From NCBI GenBank assembly GCA_937885235.1, contig CAKZZK010000189.1:1-34933 (forward strand): a stretch of 34,933 nucleotides of DNA, written 5' to 3'. The notes beneath the pieces were generated by a model that ran no database searches, was not told the DNA's origin, and was given only the letters and a program-made list of their open reading frames with translations. Below are positions 24,177 through 32,107 of the stretch, one piece after another (within the stretch, counting starts at the first letter, position 1; every line of letters begins with the position of its first letter). Source of the DNA: an uncultured Treponema sp. (GTDB taxonomy: Bacteria > Spirochaetota > Spirochaetia > Treponematales > Treponemataceae). The translations under genes and the position numbers were made by a program.

Positions 24177-26063
24177 TTATTCGCTTGCCTTCTTCTTGAG
24201 GATGCCGAGCATCAGGCAGCTCACTGCGGAACCGACGAGCAGCGCAATGACGTATGCAATCGGGTTGCCGACAACCGGGAAGACGAACACGCCGCCGTGA
24301 GGAGCCATGAGCGTGCAGTTAAATGCCATAGAGAGCGCACCGGCGATGGCACTGCCCACAATGCAGGAGGGGAGCACACGCGCGGGGTCTGCGGCAGCAT
24401 AGGGGATTGCGCCCTCAGTGATGAACGCCGCGCCCATGATGAAGTTCACAGGACCAGCCTTCCGCTCTTCACTGGTGAATTTGCTCTTGAAGATGAGAGT
24501 TGCCGCCGCGATTGCAATCGGGGGAACCATGCCGCCTATCATGACGGCAGCCATCGTGTTGTAGTGCCCCTCCGCAAGCATACCGACACCGAAGACATAC
24601 GCAGCTTTGTTCACCGGACCGCCCATATCCACAGCCATCATGCCGCCAAGGATAAGGCCGAGCAGGATGGAGCTTGTGCCGCTGAGGTGGTTCAGCGCGC
24701 TGTTCATCCAGCCGTTGATTGTACCCACGATAGGCTCAACGACAAAGTTCATGCCAAGACCGACAATCAGCATTCCCAAAAGCGGGTAGATGAGCACGGG
24801 TTTAAGGCCGTCCAGACTTTTGGGCAGGGACATAAACCATTTTTTGAGGAGCAAGCAGGTGTAGCCCGCAAAGAAGCCTGCGACCAGTGCGCCCAAGAAG
24901 CCGGAAGTGCCGTTTGCAGCCATAGCGCCGCCAAGGAAGCCGACCGCAAGGCCCGGTCTGTCGGCAATGCTGAACGCAATAAAGCCCGCAAGGACGGGAA
25001 GCATAAAGCCAAAGGCAACGCCGCCGACCTTGCCTTTAAGGAACGCGGCAACAGCCGTCATCGTGCCAAAGCTGCCGTCAGGAGTGATGCCGTTCATCTT
25101 GCAGTAAATACCGTCGATGAGGAACGCGAGGGCTATGAGAATGCCGCCACCGACAACGAAGGGAAGCATGTGCGAAACGCCCGTCATAAGGTGCTTGTAC
25201 GCGGAGTTTCCGCCGGCTTTCTTTTCCGAAGCTGAATCAGCGGCGCTCGCCGTGAATACAGGGGCATCGCCTTTCGCTGCCCGTGCGATGAGCTCGTCGC
25301 TCTTGTTTATTCCGTCGGCAACGCGGCACTGAATCAATTTCTTGCCGTTAAATCTGCCCATCGGCACGTTGACATCAGCGGCAACGATGACTGCGGCGGC
25401 ATGGGCAATTTCTGCGGAACTCAGTTCGTTCTTCGTGCCGGAAGAGCCGCGAGTTTCAATCTTGATGGTGACTCCCGCGCGTGCGGCTGCCTTTTTGAGG
25501 TTTTCCTCAGCCATATAGGTGTGGGCAATTCCCGTGGGGCACGCAGTTACGGCAAGCACCGTCGGAAGCCCCGACGTGCCTTTTTCAGCATTGCCTGCTG
25601 CGTCTTTCGCGCTTTCGGCGGCATCAACGACGGCAAGGAACTTGCTGACGGAATCCGCCTTGAGCAGGTTCGCGGTGAAATCCTCGTCCAGCAAGAGCAC
25701 GGAAAGCTTGCTCAAAACATCAACGTGAACATTGTCTTTTGTATTCGGCGCAGCGATGAGGAAGATGACCTTTACGCTTTCCCCGTCGGGAGCATCATAG
25801 TCAACGCCTGCGGGCAGAGTCATTGCGGCAAGGCAGGGAGCTTTTACACTGTCGCTCTTGCAGTGCGGGATTGCGACACCCTCTCCCACTGCGGTCGTGC
25901 TCTCTTCTTCACGCGCAAGGACACCCTTGTGGTAGATGCCGATATCTGAAATATTGCCGCTCTTTGCCATGAGGGCTACCATCTGCTCGATTGCATCAGC
26001 CTTGTCTTTGGCAGAGCCGTTCAGCTTAATGCAGTTTGGGTTCAGCAAGTCTTTGATTCTCAT
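24177..26063 (-). CDS. fruA: Fructose PTS transporter EIIABC
   Basis: This 628-residue inner-membrane PTS permease imports fructose as fructose-1-phosphate. Residues 1-150 are an EIIA domain with phospho-His67 (EGVAIPHCKS). Residues 167-265 are an EIIB domain with phospho-Cys175 (TACPTGIAHTY). Residues from about 285 form the EIIC membrane domain, with many hydrophobic helices and the GGVFVFPVVGN stretch. The A-B-C order in one chain is typical of the FruA family. GAGGAG precedes the ATG. It follows fruK by 15 nt in the fruR-fruK-fruA operon, so its product feeds directly into FruK. Confidence 0.96.
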   Translation of the reverse strand: MRIKDLLNPNCIKLNGSAKDKADAIEQMVALMAKSGNISDIGIYHKGVLAREEESTTAVGEGVAIPHCKSDSVKAPCLAAMTLPAGVDYDAPDGESVKVIFLIAAPNTKDNVHVDVLSKLSVLLLDEDFTANLLKADSVSKFLAVVDAAESAKDAAGNAEKGTSGLPTVLAVTACPTGIAHTYMAEENLKKAAARAGVTIKIETRGSSGTKNELSSAEIAHAAAVIVAADVNVPMGRFNGKKLIQCRVADGINKSDELIARAAKGDAPVFTASAADSASEKKAGGNSAYKHLMTGVSHMLPFVVGGGILIALAFLIDGIYCKMNGITPDGSFGTMTAVAAFLKGKVGGVAFGFMLPVLAGFIAFSIADRPGLAVGFLGGAMAANGTSGFLGALVAGFFAGYTCLLLKKWFMSLPKSLDGLKPVLIYPLLGMLIVGLGMNFVVEPIVGTINGWMNSALNHLSGTSSILLGLILGGMMAVDMGGPVNKAAYVFGVGMLAEGHYNTMAAVMIGGMVPPIAIAAATLIFKSKFTSEERKAGPVNFIMGAAFITEGAIPYAAADPARVLPSCIVGSAIAGALSMAFNCTLMAPHGGVFVFPVVGNPIAYVIALLVGSAVSCLMLGILKKKASE

Positions 26064-26078
26064 AATTTCTCCTCTTCC

Positions 26079-26984
26079 TTATGAAAACTGTTTTAGGATT
26101 TTTTCAACATCTTCTTTCGTAGCGAGCTCTTCCGAGGAGGCGCTTGCCGTTCCCGTGCAAAGCCCCATCTTCAGAGCCTCTTCATAAGAAGCCGTATGTA
26201 TGAAACCAGTGATAAAGCCGGCGACCATTGAGTCTCCCGCTCCCACTGAATTTACCAGAATGCATTCCGGCGCATCGTGCTCGTAGACCTTTCCGTCTGC
26301 GGAAGCGAGGACTGCGCCTTTGCCCGCCATGGAGACAAGCACGTTCTGTGCGCCCATCTCGCGGAATTTGAGGGCATAGGGGATGACTTCCTTGCGCGTG
26401 CTGAGCTCCACGCCGAAAATCTCACCAAGCTCGTGGTTGTTCGGCTTAACCATAAAGGGCTTGTATTCAAGAGACTTTTTGAGAAGGTCCCTCGTAGCGT
26501 CCACCACAAAGCGGACGTTTCTGCCCTGCAGCCGCGCCATGATGTCGCTGTAAAAGCTCTGGGGCAGCGTGGCGGGAATACTCCCTGCAAGCACGAGGGT
26601 ATCCCCCTCGCCAAGCTTGTCGAGCTTTCCGAAAAGCAGGTCTATGTCTTTCTGGGCAATCACCGGCCCCGTTCCGTTGATTTCGGACTCCCTGTCGGAG
26701 CGCAGCTTGACGTTTATTCTGGACAATCCGCCATCTATATGGATAAAATCAGCGTCAACGCCCTTCTGCTTGAGCATCTGTTCAATCTCGTTTCCCGTGA
26801 AGCCAGCCGTAAAGCCAAGCGCCCTGTTTTCGACGCCGAGATTCTGCAAGACGATTGAAACATTTATCCCCTTTCCGCCGGGGAAAATGCGCTCGCGCTT
26901 GGTCCTGTTCACCTCTCCTGCCTTAAAGTGCTCCACATCCACAATATAATCCAATGACGGATTAACGGTCAGTGTATAAATCAT
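26079..26984 (-). CDS. fruK: 1-phosphofructokinase
   Basis: This 301-residue PfkB-family kinase phosphorylates fructose-1-phosphate to fructose-1,6-bisphosphate, feeding glycolysis. The N-terminal PfkB signature GGKGINVSIVLQNLG and the C-terminal ATP-site motif NSVGAGDSMVAG with catalytic Asp251 are both intact. The N-terminus MIYTLTVNPSLDYIV is characteristic of FruK. The ATG overlaps the fruR stop by 4 nt, implying coupling. It lies between the regulator and the transporter. Confidence 0.96.
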   Translation of the reverse strand: MIYTLTVNPSLDYIVDVEHFKAGEVNRTKRERIFPGGKGINVSIVLQNLGVENRALGFTAGFTGNEIEQMLKQKGVDADFIHIDGGLSRINVKLRSDRESEINGTGPVIAQKDIDLLFGKLDKLGEGDTLVLAGSIPATLPQSFYSDIMARLQGRNVRFVVDATRDLLKKSLEYKPFMVKPNNHELGEIFGVELSTRKEVIPYALKFREMGAQNVLVSMAGKGAVLASADGKVYEHDAPECILVNSVGAGDSMVAGFITGFIHTASYEEALKMGLCTGTASASSEELATKEDVEKILKQFS

Positions 26985-27739
26985 TGCTCTTTCACCTCCA
27001 CAATATTCTTATAAGAGCGGTAGCTGCTCAATTTGTCTTCCAGTGCCGATGTGATGATGGTCGCATCGGAAAACTCTGCAAAACTCACGCAGGAAATCTT
27101 GGAGAATTTACTCGCATCTCCAAGGATGTATTTTTCATGCGTGCGGCTCATCGAGGTCTGCTTTATCAGCGCCTCCTTCACGTCCGGGGTGCTGAATCCG
27201 TTTGACAGGCTTATGCCGTTCGTTCCCCAGAAGCCCTTCGTGAAGTGATATTTCAGAAGCATGAGCACCGCCTCTTCGCCGACGACCGCTTCCGTGGGGA
27301 ATTTCACCTCCCCGCCCAAAATATTGGTGACGAATCCCGCTTCGGAGAGCTTCCGCGCGTGGGAAAAACCGTTCGTCACAAAGACGGCTTTCTTCGCCGT
27401 GATGAACGGAATCATACACTCAGTAGTCGTCCCTGCGTCAAGGTAGACAAAGTCATCATCAGAGATGAGAGATGCCGCGTGCTTTGCGATTGCAAGCTTT
27501 GCCTCGCGGTTCTGCTCCATTCTGATTGTCACCGTCTCGTCCTTCCCTAAAAAGGTGACGGCCTTTGCTATCGCCCCGCCGTATACCTTTTCAATCAGCC
27601 CCCGTTCGGCAAGCTCGCCCAAATCCCTCCGGATTGTCGATTCGGAAGCGTCGAGCGCCTTCATCAGCATCTGAACCGTCATGCTTTTGTTTTCATTCAC
27701 GAGGCTCACAATTTTCTTGTGACGTTCTTCAGACAGCAT
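26981..27739 (-). CDS. fruR: DeoR-family regulator of the fructose operon
   Basis: This 252-residue repressor-type protein has an N-terminal winged HTH (about 1-55, ASESTIRRDLGELAERGLIEKVYGG) and a C-terminal DeoR sugar-phosphate-binding domain (about 75-235, with DDDFVYLDAGTTTECMI). In fru operons such proteins usually sense fructose-1-phosphate. I start at the second ATG (27739) because GAGGG lies 8 nt upstream and DeoR proteins usually begin MLxEERHxKI; the first ATG at 27745 is too close to it. It is the first gene of fruR-fruK-fruA and is divergent from ptsI. The TCAAA repeats in the shared intergenic region are likely its operators. Confidence 0.93.
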   Translation of the reverse strand: MLSEERHKKIVSLVNENKSMTVQMLMKALDASESTIRRDLGELAERGLIEKVYGGAIAKAVTFLGKDETVTIRMEQNREAKLAIAKHAASLISDDDFVYLDAGTTTECMIPFITAKKAVFVTNGFSHARKLSEAGFVTNILGGEVKFPTEAVVGEEAVLMLLKYHFTKGFWGTNGISLSNGFSTPDVKEALIKQTSMSRTHEKYILGDASKFSKISCVSFAEFSDATIITSALEDKLSSYRSYKNIVEVKEQ

Positions 27740-27759
27740 TTTCATTCCCTCTGAGTATC

Positions 27760-27788
27760 AGTCTAAAGCAAAACTCTTTCAAAGTCAA
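27760..27788 (-). promoter_or_regulatory. fruR-fruK-fruA promoter
   Basis: On the minus strand TTGACT (complement of 27783-27788), a 17-nt spacer and TAGACT (complement of 27760-27765). The first TCAAA repeats (27779-27803) overlap its -35, so binding there should block transcription. Confidence 0.7.
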
Positions 27789-27865
27789 TCAAAATCTTTC
27801 AAACTTTTTCATTTTTTTCAAAAATATTTGCTTTTTATGTCAAAAATCAGTCAAAGTCAGTCAAA
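27779..27865. promoter_or_regulatory. TCAAA direct-repeat array, predicted FruR operators
   Basis: TCAAA occurs at 27779, 27789 and 27799 (exactly 10-nt period), at 27818, and at 27840, 27851 and 27861 (11- and 10-nt steps). Helically phased repeats in two groups suit DeoR-type oligomers. One group covers the fruR -35 and the other lies just upstream of the ptsI -35. An inverted half (TTTGA) falls at 27871-27875. Confidence 0.7.
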
Positions 27866-27871
27866 TTTCGT

Positions 27872-27900
27872 TTGACATATCGCTGTCTGGGGATTATTAT
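27872..27900 (+). promoter_or_regulatory. ptsI promoter, leaderless type
   Basis: Consensus TTGACA (27872-27877), a 17-nt spacer and TATTAT (27895-27900). The ATG follows after 6 nt, so the transcript should start at the start codon. Confidence 0.78.
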
Positions 27901-27906
27901 AGAAGT

Positions 27907-29526
27907 ATGAAAAGATACAACGGTAAATCAATTTACAAGGGCATTGCCATAGGGAAAATCAAAATCTTCGAGAAGGTCTGCTACGACACTTCGCTCCATC
28001 CTATTGAAGACACCGAGGCAGAAATCGAAAGATACAACAAGGCGAGGGATACCGCAGTCCTGCAGCTCCAGAAGATTTTCAAGAAGGCTGTGGAAGAGGT
28101 AGGCGAAGAGGCCGCCGCAATCTTTGACGTGCAGTCAATGCTTGCCGGAGATGATGATTTTACCGACAGCGTTTATACATATATACGGGATGAAAAAGCG
28201 AATGCCGAATACGCGACATTCCAGAGCGGCGAATCAATCAGCCAGATTTTTGCCCAGATGGACGATGAATATATGAAGGCTCGCTCTGCCGACATAAAGG
28301 ATGTAGCGCACCGGATTGTCACCGTGCTCTGCAGCGGAGAGGAGTCGGATTGCGGTTGCGGCGGCGATGGAGGCCAGCAAATCCTCTGCGCGGACGACCT
28401 TACTCCGGCAGAGACCGTTGCCTTGGACAAGACGAAGGTGCTCGCATTCGTCACAAAATACGGCTCCTCCCAGTCGCACACGGCAATCCTTGCCCGCACA
28501 ATGAACATCCCCGCCCTTGCCGGCGTCATCGTTGACCCGGAATGGAACGGGAAGCTTGCCGTCGTCGACGGCTTTGCGGGAGAGCTCATCATCGACCCCG
28601 ATGCGGAAACCCTCGCGCAGAAAGAAAAGCTCCAGAAAGAGAGCCTTGCAAAACTGGCGCTGCTGCAGCAGCTGAAAGGCAAAGAATCCGTCACGAAAGG
28701 CGGCAGAAAAATCAATGTCTACGCCAACATTGGCTCCGTGGCTGACGCAGACCTCGCGCTTGAAAACGATGCCGAGGGGATAGGGCTTTTCAGGAGCGAG
28801 TTCCTGTACCTTGGACGCCACAGCTATCCCACGGAAGAAGAGCAGTTTGTCGCCTACAAGAATGTCGCCCGCAAGATGAAAGGCAAACGGGTCATCATCC
28901 GCACGCTCGACATAGGAGCGGACAAGCAGGCGGATTATTTCAATCTGGAAAAAGAAGAGAACCCCGCGCTGGGCTTCCGCGCCATACGCATCTGCCTTGA
29001 CCGGCCTGATCTCTTCAAGACGCAGCTCAGGGCAATCTACCGCGCGTCGGCATTCGGCACGCTTGCAATCATGTATCCGATGATTATCTCCGTCGATGAA
29101 GTGCGCAGGATTAAAAAAATCTCGGCTGACGTATGCTACTCGCTCAACAAGGAAAACATTCCTTACGGAAACGTGGAGCAGGGCATCATGATTGAAACAC
29201 CCGCCGCCGTCATGATGAGCGAGGAGCTTGCAAAAGAGGTAGACTTCTTTTCTATAGGAACAAATGACCTCACCCAATACACGCTTGCGATTGACCGTCA
29301 GAATGCCAAGCTTGACGCTTTCTATGACCCGCACCATCCCGCCGTGCTCAAGGAAATACAGATGACCATTGAAAACGGCCACAAACACGGCTGCTGGGTA
29401 GGCATTTGCGGAGAACTGGGGAGCGACCTTGAGCTCACCCAGCAATTCGTGGAGATGGGAATTGACGAGCTTTCCGTCTCGCCATCGAGGATCTTAGGCT
29501 TGCGGGATAAAATCCGCTCCCTCTAA
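27907..29526 (+). CDS. ptsI: PTS Enzyme I (phosphoenolpyruvate-protein phosphotransferase)
   Basis: This 539-residue cytosolic enzyme autophosphorylates from PEP and passes phosphate to HPr. The HPr-binding helical part occupies about 20-140, and the phosphohistidine domain has GSSQSHTAI with His191. The C-terminal PEP barrel contains RTLDIGADK, FFSIGTNDLTQY and GICGELG, whose Cys is the expected general acid. A short Cys- and Gly-rich insert, CSGEESDCGCGGDGG (142-156), is unusual at the linker before the phosphohistidine domain. The frame is open much further upstream, but the start at 27907 fits the family and lies right after the promoter. It is divergent from fruR and overlaps the end of purN by 4 nt. 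Confidence 0.97.
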   Translation: MKRYNGKSIYKGIAIGKIKIFEKVCYDTSLHPIEDTEAEIERYNKARDTAVLQLQKIFKKAVEEVGEEAAAIFDVQSMLAGDDDFTDSVYTYIRDEKANAEYATFQSGESISQIFAQMDDEYMKARSADIKDVAHRIVTVLCSGEESDCGCGGDGGQQILCADDLTPAETVALDKTKVLAFVTKYGSSQSHTAILARTMNIPALAGVIVDPEWNGKLAVVDGFAGELIIDPDAETLAQKEKLQKESLAKLALLQQLKGKESVTKGGRKINVYANIGSVADADLALENDAEGIGLFRSEFLYLGRHSYPTEEEQFVAYKNVARKMKGKRVIIRTLDIGADKQADYFNLEKEENPALGFRAIRICLDRPDLFKTQLRAIYRASAFGTLAIMYPMIISVDEVRRIKKISADVCYSLNKENIPYGNVEQGIMIETPAAVMMSEELAKEVDFFSIGTNDLTQYTLAIDRQNAKLDAFYDPHHPAVLKEIQMTIENGHKHGCWVGICGELGSDLELTQQFVEMGIDELSVSPSRILGLRDKIRSL

Positions 29527-30149
29527 GCCCGGCACAGTTCCGCGAGCAGGCAGACGCCTTCCCGTATCGCCTCGTGCTCAAAGGGGGCTATGCGGGCGGC
29601 AAGGCTGTCGGGGCTGTCTCCAGGAAGGACGGGAACGCGCTTCTGCACGAGGATTTTTCCCGTGTCGCAGCCAGCGTCAACCAAGTGCACGGTGCAGCCG
29701 CTTTCCGTCTCATGCGCGGCGAGCACCGCTTCGTGCACATTGTGTCCCCACATGCCTACGCCGCCAAACTTAGGCAGCAAGGCGGGATGCAGGTTCAAAA
29801 TGCGCCCCTCATACTGCTCGATGATTTTTCCGCCGAGCACGGACAGGTAACCCGCAAGCACGATGGCATCGATGTGAAAACGCCCGCACAGCTCCAGCAC
29901 GGCATCGGAAACAGCGAGCCGCTTGGCATCGCGGTCACAAGCCTTTGCCCGATCCGCGCCGAGCACGCTGACGGGACTCCGCACTTCAGCGGGAATGCCC
30001 GCAAGCCGGGCACGCTCCAAGGCATACGCATGCTTTGTGTTGCTCACCACAAGGGCAATATGGTAGGGGCAGTCCTCATGGGCTTTCTCATAGTCAATGA
30101 GTGCCTGAAGGTTTGTGCCGCCGCCGCTTACCAGTACAGCAATATCCAT
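29523..30149 (-). CDS. purN: Phosphoribosylglycinamide formyltransferase
   Basis: This 208-residue cytosolic enzyme of purine synthesis transfers a formyl group from 10-formyl-THF to GAR. The N-terminus VLVSGGGTNLQALI binds the phosphate. The catalytic set is Asn119, His121 (NLHPALLP) and Asp162 (VDAGCDTGK). Its length is normal for PurN. It follows purM by 11 nt in an operon, a classic arrangement, and converges with ptsI with a 4-nt overlap of coding ends. Confidence 0.96.
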   Translation of the reverse strand: MDIAVLVSGGGTNLQALIDYEKAHEDCPYHIALVVSNTKHAYALERARLAGIPAEVRSPVSVLGADRAKACDRDAKRLAVSDAVLELCGRFHIDAIVLAGYLSVLGGKIIEQYEGRILNLHPALLPKFGGVGMWGHNVHEAVLAAHETESGCTVHLVDAGCDTGKILVQKRVPVLPGDSPDSLAARIAPFEHEAIREGVCLLAELCRA

Positions 30150-30160
30150 AAGGCGCTCCG

Positions 30161-31276
30161 TTAGTCCTCAAAGACGGTCATATCCCTGTTGCCCTTGAAC
30201 TCGCAGCCAGTCACCTTGTCGGTGGTTCCCACAACGCCTATCGTGTAAGCCTTCATTTCTGGCTCGCCTTCCCTCGCGTATTTCTTTGCTTTCTTGGTGA
30301 AAAGTTTGATGATTTCTTCCGCATCGCCCTTCGCTACGGCGAGCACAAAGCCTATGCCCATGTTGAATGTGGCATACATATTGTCGGGGTCTGCACCGCG
30401 GCGCACCAGTTCGTCAAAAATCGGTGGAACTTCCCAGCTGTGCCGTTTGATAACAGAACAGAGCTGCTTTTTGCCTTCCTTTGCAGGCTTGTACATGCGC
30501 GGCAGGTTCTCGTAAAAGCCGCCGCCCGTGATGTGTACCATGCCATGCACGGATTCGCGGTACTTCTTGAGCACGTCCATAACGGGCTTTACGTAGATGC
30601 GCGTAGGGGTAAGCAGCACTTCGCCTATCGTCTTGCCTGTCTTTTTGCCGTCAATCAGGAATGGTTCTTTATAATCCGTCACCAGGCGGCGGATGAGCGA
30701 AAAGCCGTTGGAATGGGGACCGGTGGAGGAAAGCCCGATAAGCACATCGCCTTTCTTTATCTTCCTGCCGTCTATGATGTCGTCTTTTTCTATGACGCCT
30801 ACGCCGAATCCCGCAAGGTCGTATTTTCCTTCGTCATAGAAATCGGGCATCTCTGCGGTCTCGCCGCCGAGCAGGGCACAGCCAGCTTCAATGCAGCCAT
30901 CGGTCACGCCTTTCACAAGTTCTCCCGCAACGGAGGCATCCAGCTTGCCGCAGGCAATATAGTCCAGAAAGAAATTCGTCTGCACGCCGGAGCAAAGTAT
31001 GTCGTTAACGCTCATGGCAACGCAGTCTATACCCACCGTGTCATATTTCTGCATTTTGAATGCTATGTCAAGCTTGGTCCCCACGCCGTCAGTACCACTC
31101 ACCATGACGGGGTGCTTCATCCCGCCGGGCACGGCAAACATCCCGTTGAATGCCCCTAGCTCTGTAAGCTGCCCCGGAATCCGCGCGCGCGCCGACTGCA
31201 CCTTGTACTTGTCTACAGCGCGGTAGCCTTCATTGACATCAACGCCCGCTTTCTTATAATCAACAACCTTTGCCAT
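30161..31276 (-). CDS. purM: Phosphoribosylformylglycinamidine cyclo-ligase (AIR synthetase)
   Basis: This 371-residue cytosolic ATP-dependent enzyme converts FGAM to AIR in purine synthesis. Motifs include YKKAGVDVNEGYRAVD at the N-terminus, SGTDGVGTKLDIAF, CVAMSVNDILCSG, LLGGETAEMPDFY and HITGGGFYENLPRM. I start at ATG 31276 because GGGGG lies about 6 nt before it; a GTG at 31288 would cover that site. It is the first gene of purM-purN. A TATAGT -10-like hexamer (complement of 31304-31309) is the only promoter element seen upstream. Confidence 0.97.
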   Translation of the reverse strand: MAKVVDYKKAGVDVNEGYRAVDKYKVQSARARIPGQLTELGAFNGMFAVPGGMKHPVMVSGTDGVGTKLDIAFKMQKYDTVGIDCVAMSVNDILCSGVQTNFFLDYIACGKLDASVAGELVKGVTDGCIEAGCALLGGETAEMPDFYDEGKYDLAGFGVGVIEKDDIIDGRKIKKGDVLIGLSSTGPHSNGFSLIRRLVTDYKEPFLIDGKKTGKTIGEVLLTPTRIYVKPVMDVLKKYRESVHGMVHITGGGFYENLPRMYKPAKEGKKQLCSVIKRHSWEVPPIFDELVRRGADPDNMYATFNMGIGFVLAVAKGDAEEIIKLFTKKAKKYAREGEPEMKAYTIGVVGTTDKVTGCEFKGNRDMTVFED

Positions 31277-31339
31277 ATATACCCCCACATAAAGTGTACC
31301 CCTACTATAGCAAAACCGCAGGCTTTATGCTAGGGGGCA

Positions 31340-31545
31340 GGACTACCACGGGGCATTTACACGGTCTGCCATTTCCGCCGCCTGTGCAATCTCTTTATTG
31401 CTTGACGAGCTTCATTGCAGTACAGAAGAAGAACGGCGCATTACAATCGGCATGGCAGGGAAAGTCCTTTTTGTCGTCTTTACTGAAAGGAGAGAAACAA
31501 CAAGGATTATTTCTGCCCGCCAAGCCACAAAGAGTTGCTGCGGAA
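31340..31545 (+). pseudogene. Decayed BrnT-family toxin gene
   Basis: Pieces of a BrnT-like (RelE-fold) toxin are spread over frames. The clearest is 31398-31532, encoding STEEERRITIGMAG, VLFVVFTERRETTRII and SARQATK, which match the second half of BrnT proteins. The preceding stretch in another frame gives HGLPFPPPVQSLY, which resembles the KHGxSFxxAVxVF part; a frameshift near 31385 would join them. After ATK a further shift would give KELLRKCL and a stop. No intact start or BrnA antitoxin gene was found. The rest of 31289-31667 shows only the palindrome CAGCTTTTAAAAAGCTG at 31636-31652. Confidence 0.55.
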
Positions 31546-31667
31546 ATGCCTGTAGAAAGCACTGTGGCTACAGGCGATTACGGTTTTTTTGAACATTGAG
31601 TAAGCATATTTTGTAAGTTCACTACACATGGCAACCAGCTTTTAAAAAGCTGTAATAAGTATGCGTA

Positions 31668-32012
31668 TCAAGTTTGGTTTTGCTTTTTTTCGTACTCTGC
31701 AAAAAGGTGTACTGCGGTTTCGAGAAAATTCCGTGTGTTTTCAGAGCATTTTTTTAAATCCCAATACAGCTGTTGTTTCTGTATTTCGTTTGAGGACGGG
31801 TGCGTTTCTTTTTCGCCAGTCACAAGGTATTCTACGGTAACATTGAGTGCTTTTGCAATCCGTACCGCAGCATCTGCGGAGGGCATTGACCCCTGGCTTC
31901 CCAAGTACATATCCAGTGCGCGCAACTTTACCTGCGAGCGTTCTGCAAGTTCTTTCCTTGTCAAGTCTTGATATGCAATTTCTTGCCTAAGGCGGTCTGC
32001 AAAAGTTCCCAT
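31668..32012 (-). CDS. XRE-family helix-turn-helix regulator (cluster 2)
   Basis: This 114-residue protein has an N-terminal HTH (about 8-66: LTRKELAERSQVKLRALDMY, then AVRIAKALNVTVEYLVTG). It is clearly paralogous to the protein at 15906-16241 over that part. The C-terminal tail is hydrophilic and different. It is divergent from the second MBOAT gene, as its paralogue is from the FkbH-like gene, so a role in controlling surface acylation is likely. It lacks a Shine-Dalgarno and is probably leaderless. Confidence 0.9.
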   Translation of the reverse strand: MGTFADRLRQEIAYQDLTRKELAERSQVKLRALDMYLGSQGSMPSADAAVRIAKALNVTVEYLVTGEKETHPSSNEIQKQQLYWDLKKCSENTRNFLETAVHLFAEYEKKQNQT

Positions 32013-32018
32013 ACAGTA

Positions 32019-32035
32019 ATAATATCGTATTTACG
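32019..32035 (-). promoter_or_regulatory. Leaderless-type promoter and CGTAAAT operator of the second XRE gene
   Basis: On the minus strand: CGTAAAT (complement of 32029-32035), 4 nt, TATTAT (complement of 32019-32024), 6 nt, ATG. The order and spacing match the first XRE gene almost exactly. No good -35 is seen. Confidence 0.5.
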
Positions 32036-32046
32036 CTTAAACCCTC

Positions 32047-32089
32047 TTGATAAAATCGTAAAACTGTGGTAAATTGCAACGTAATTACG
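32047..32089 (+). promoter_or_regulatory. Promoter and palindrome of the second MBOAT gene
   Basis: TTGATA (32047-32052), a 17-nt spacer and TAAATT (32070-32075) form a promoter with a start near 32082. The perfect palindrome CGTAATTACG (32080-32089) lies on the start point and resembles the CGTAAAT sites, so it may be an operator for the adjacent XRE protein. Confidence 0.6.
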
Positions 32090-32107
32090 ATTTGTAATGG
32101 TAACAGT

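Noticed and set aside
24165..25235. His- and Glu-rich open frame opposite fruA
   Set aside because: The composition is that expected for the complement of a membrane-protein gene; fruA has all its motifs.
27779..27865. TCAAA repeats as a CRISPR-like array
   Set aside because: The repeats are only 5 bp, spaced 10-22 nt, without spacer-repeat structure or cas genes; an operator array explains them.
27565..27906. N-terminal extension of Enzyme I
   Set aside because: It would run through the promoter and the TCAAA array, is low-complexity, and the family start is at 27907.
28234..29445. Long open frame opposite ptsI
   Set aside because: It is antisense to the intact Enzyme I gene and its translation shows no recognisable domain.
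31636..31652. CAGCTTTTAAAAAGCTG as a terminator of the second XRE gene
   Set aside because: The loop is too tight, the stem is AT-rich, and no T-run follows on either strand.
32066..32107. GTG start for the second MBOAT protein
   Set aside because: It lies just before the -10 (32070-32075) and upstream of the predicted start point, so it would not be transcribed; the extra residues are not hydrophobic MBOAT-like sequence.
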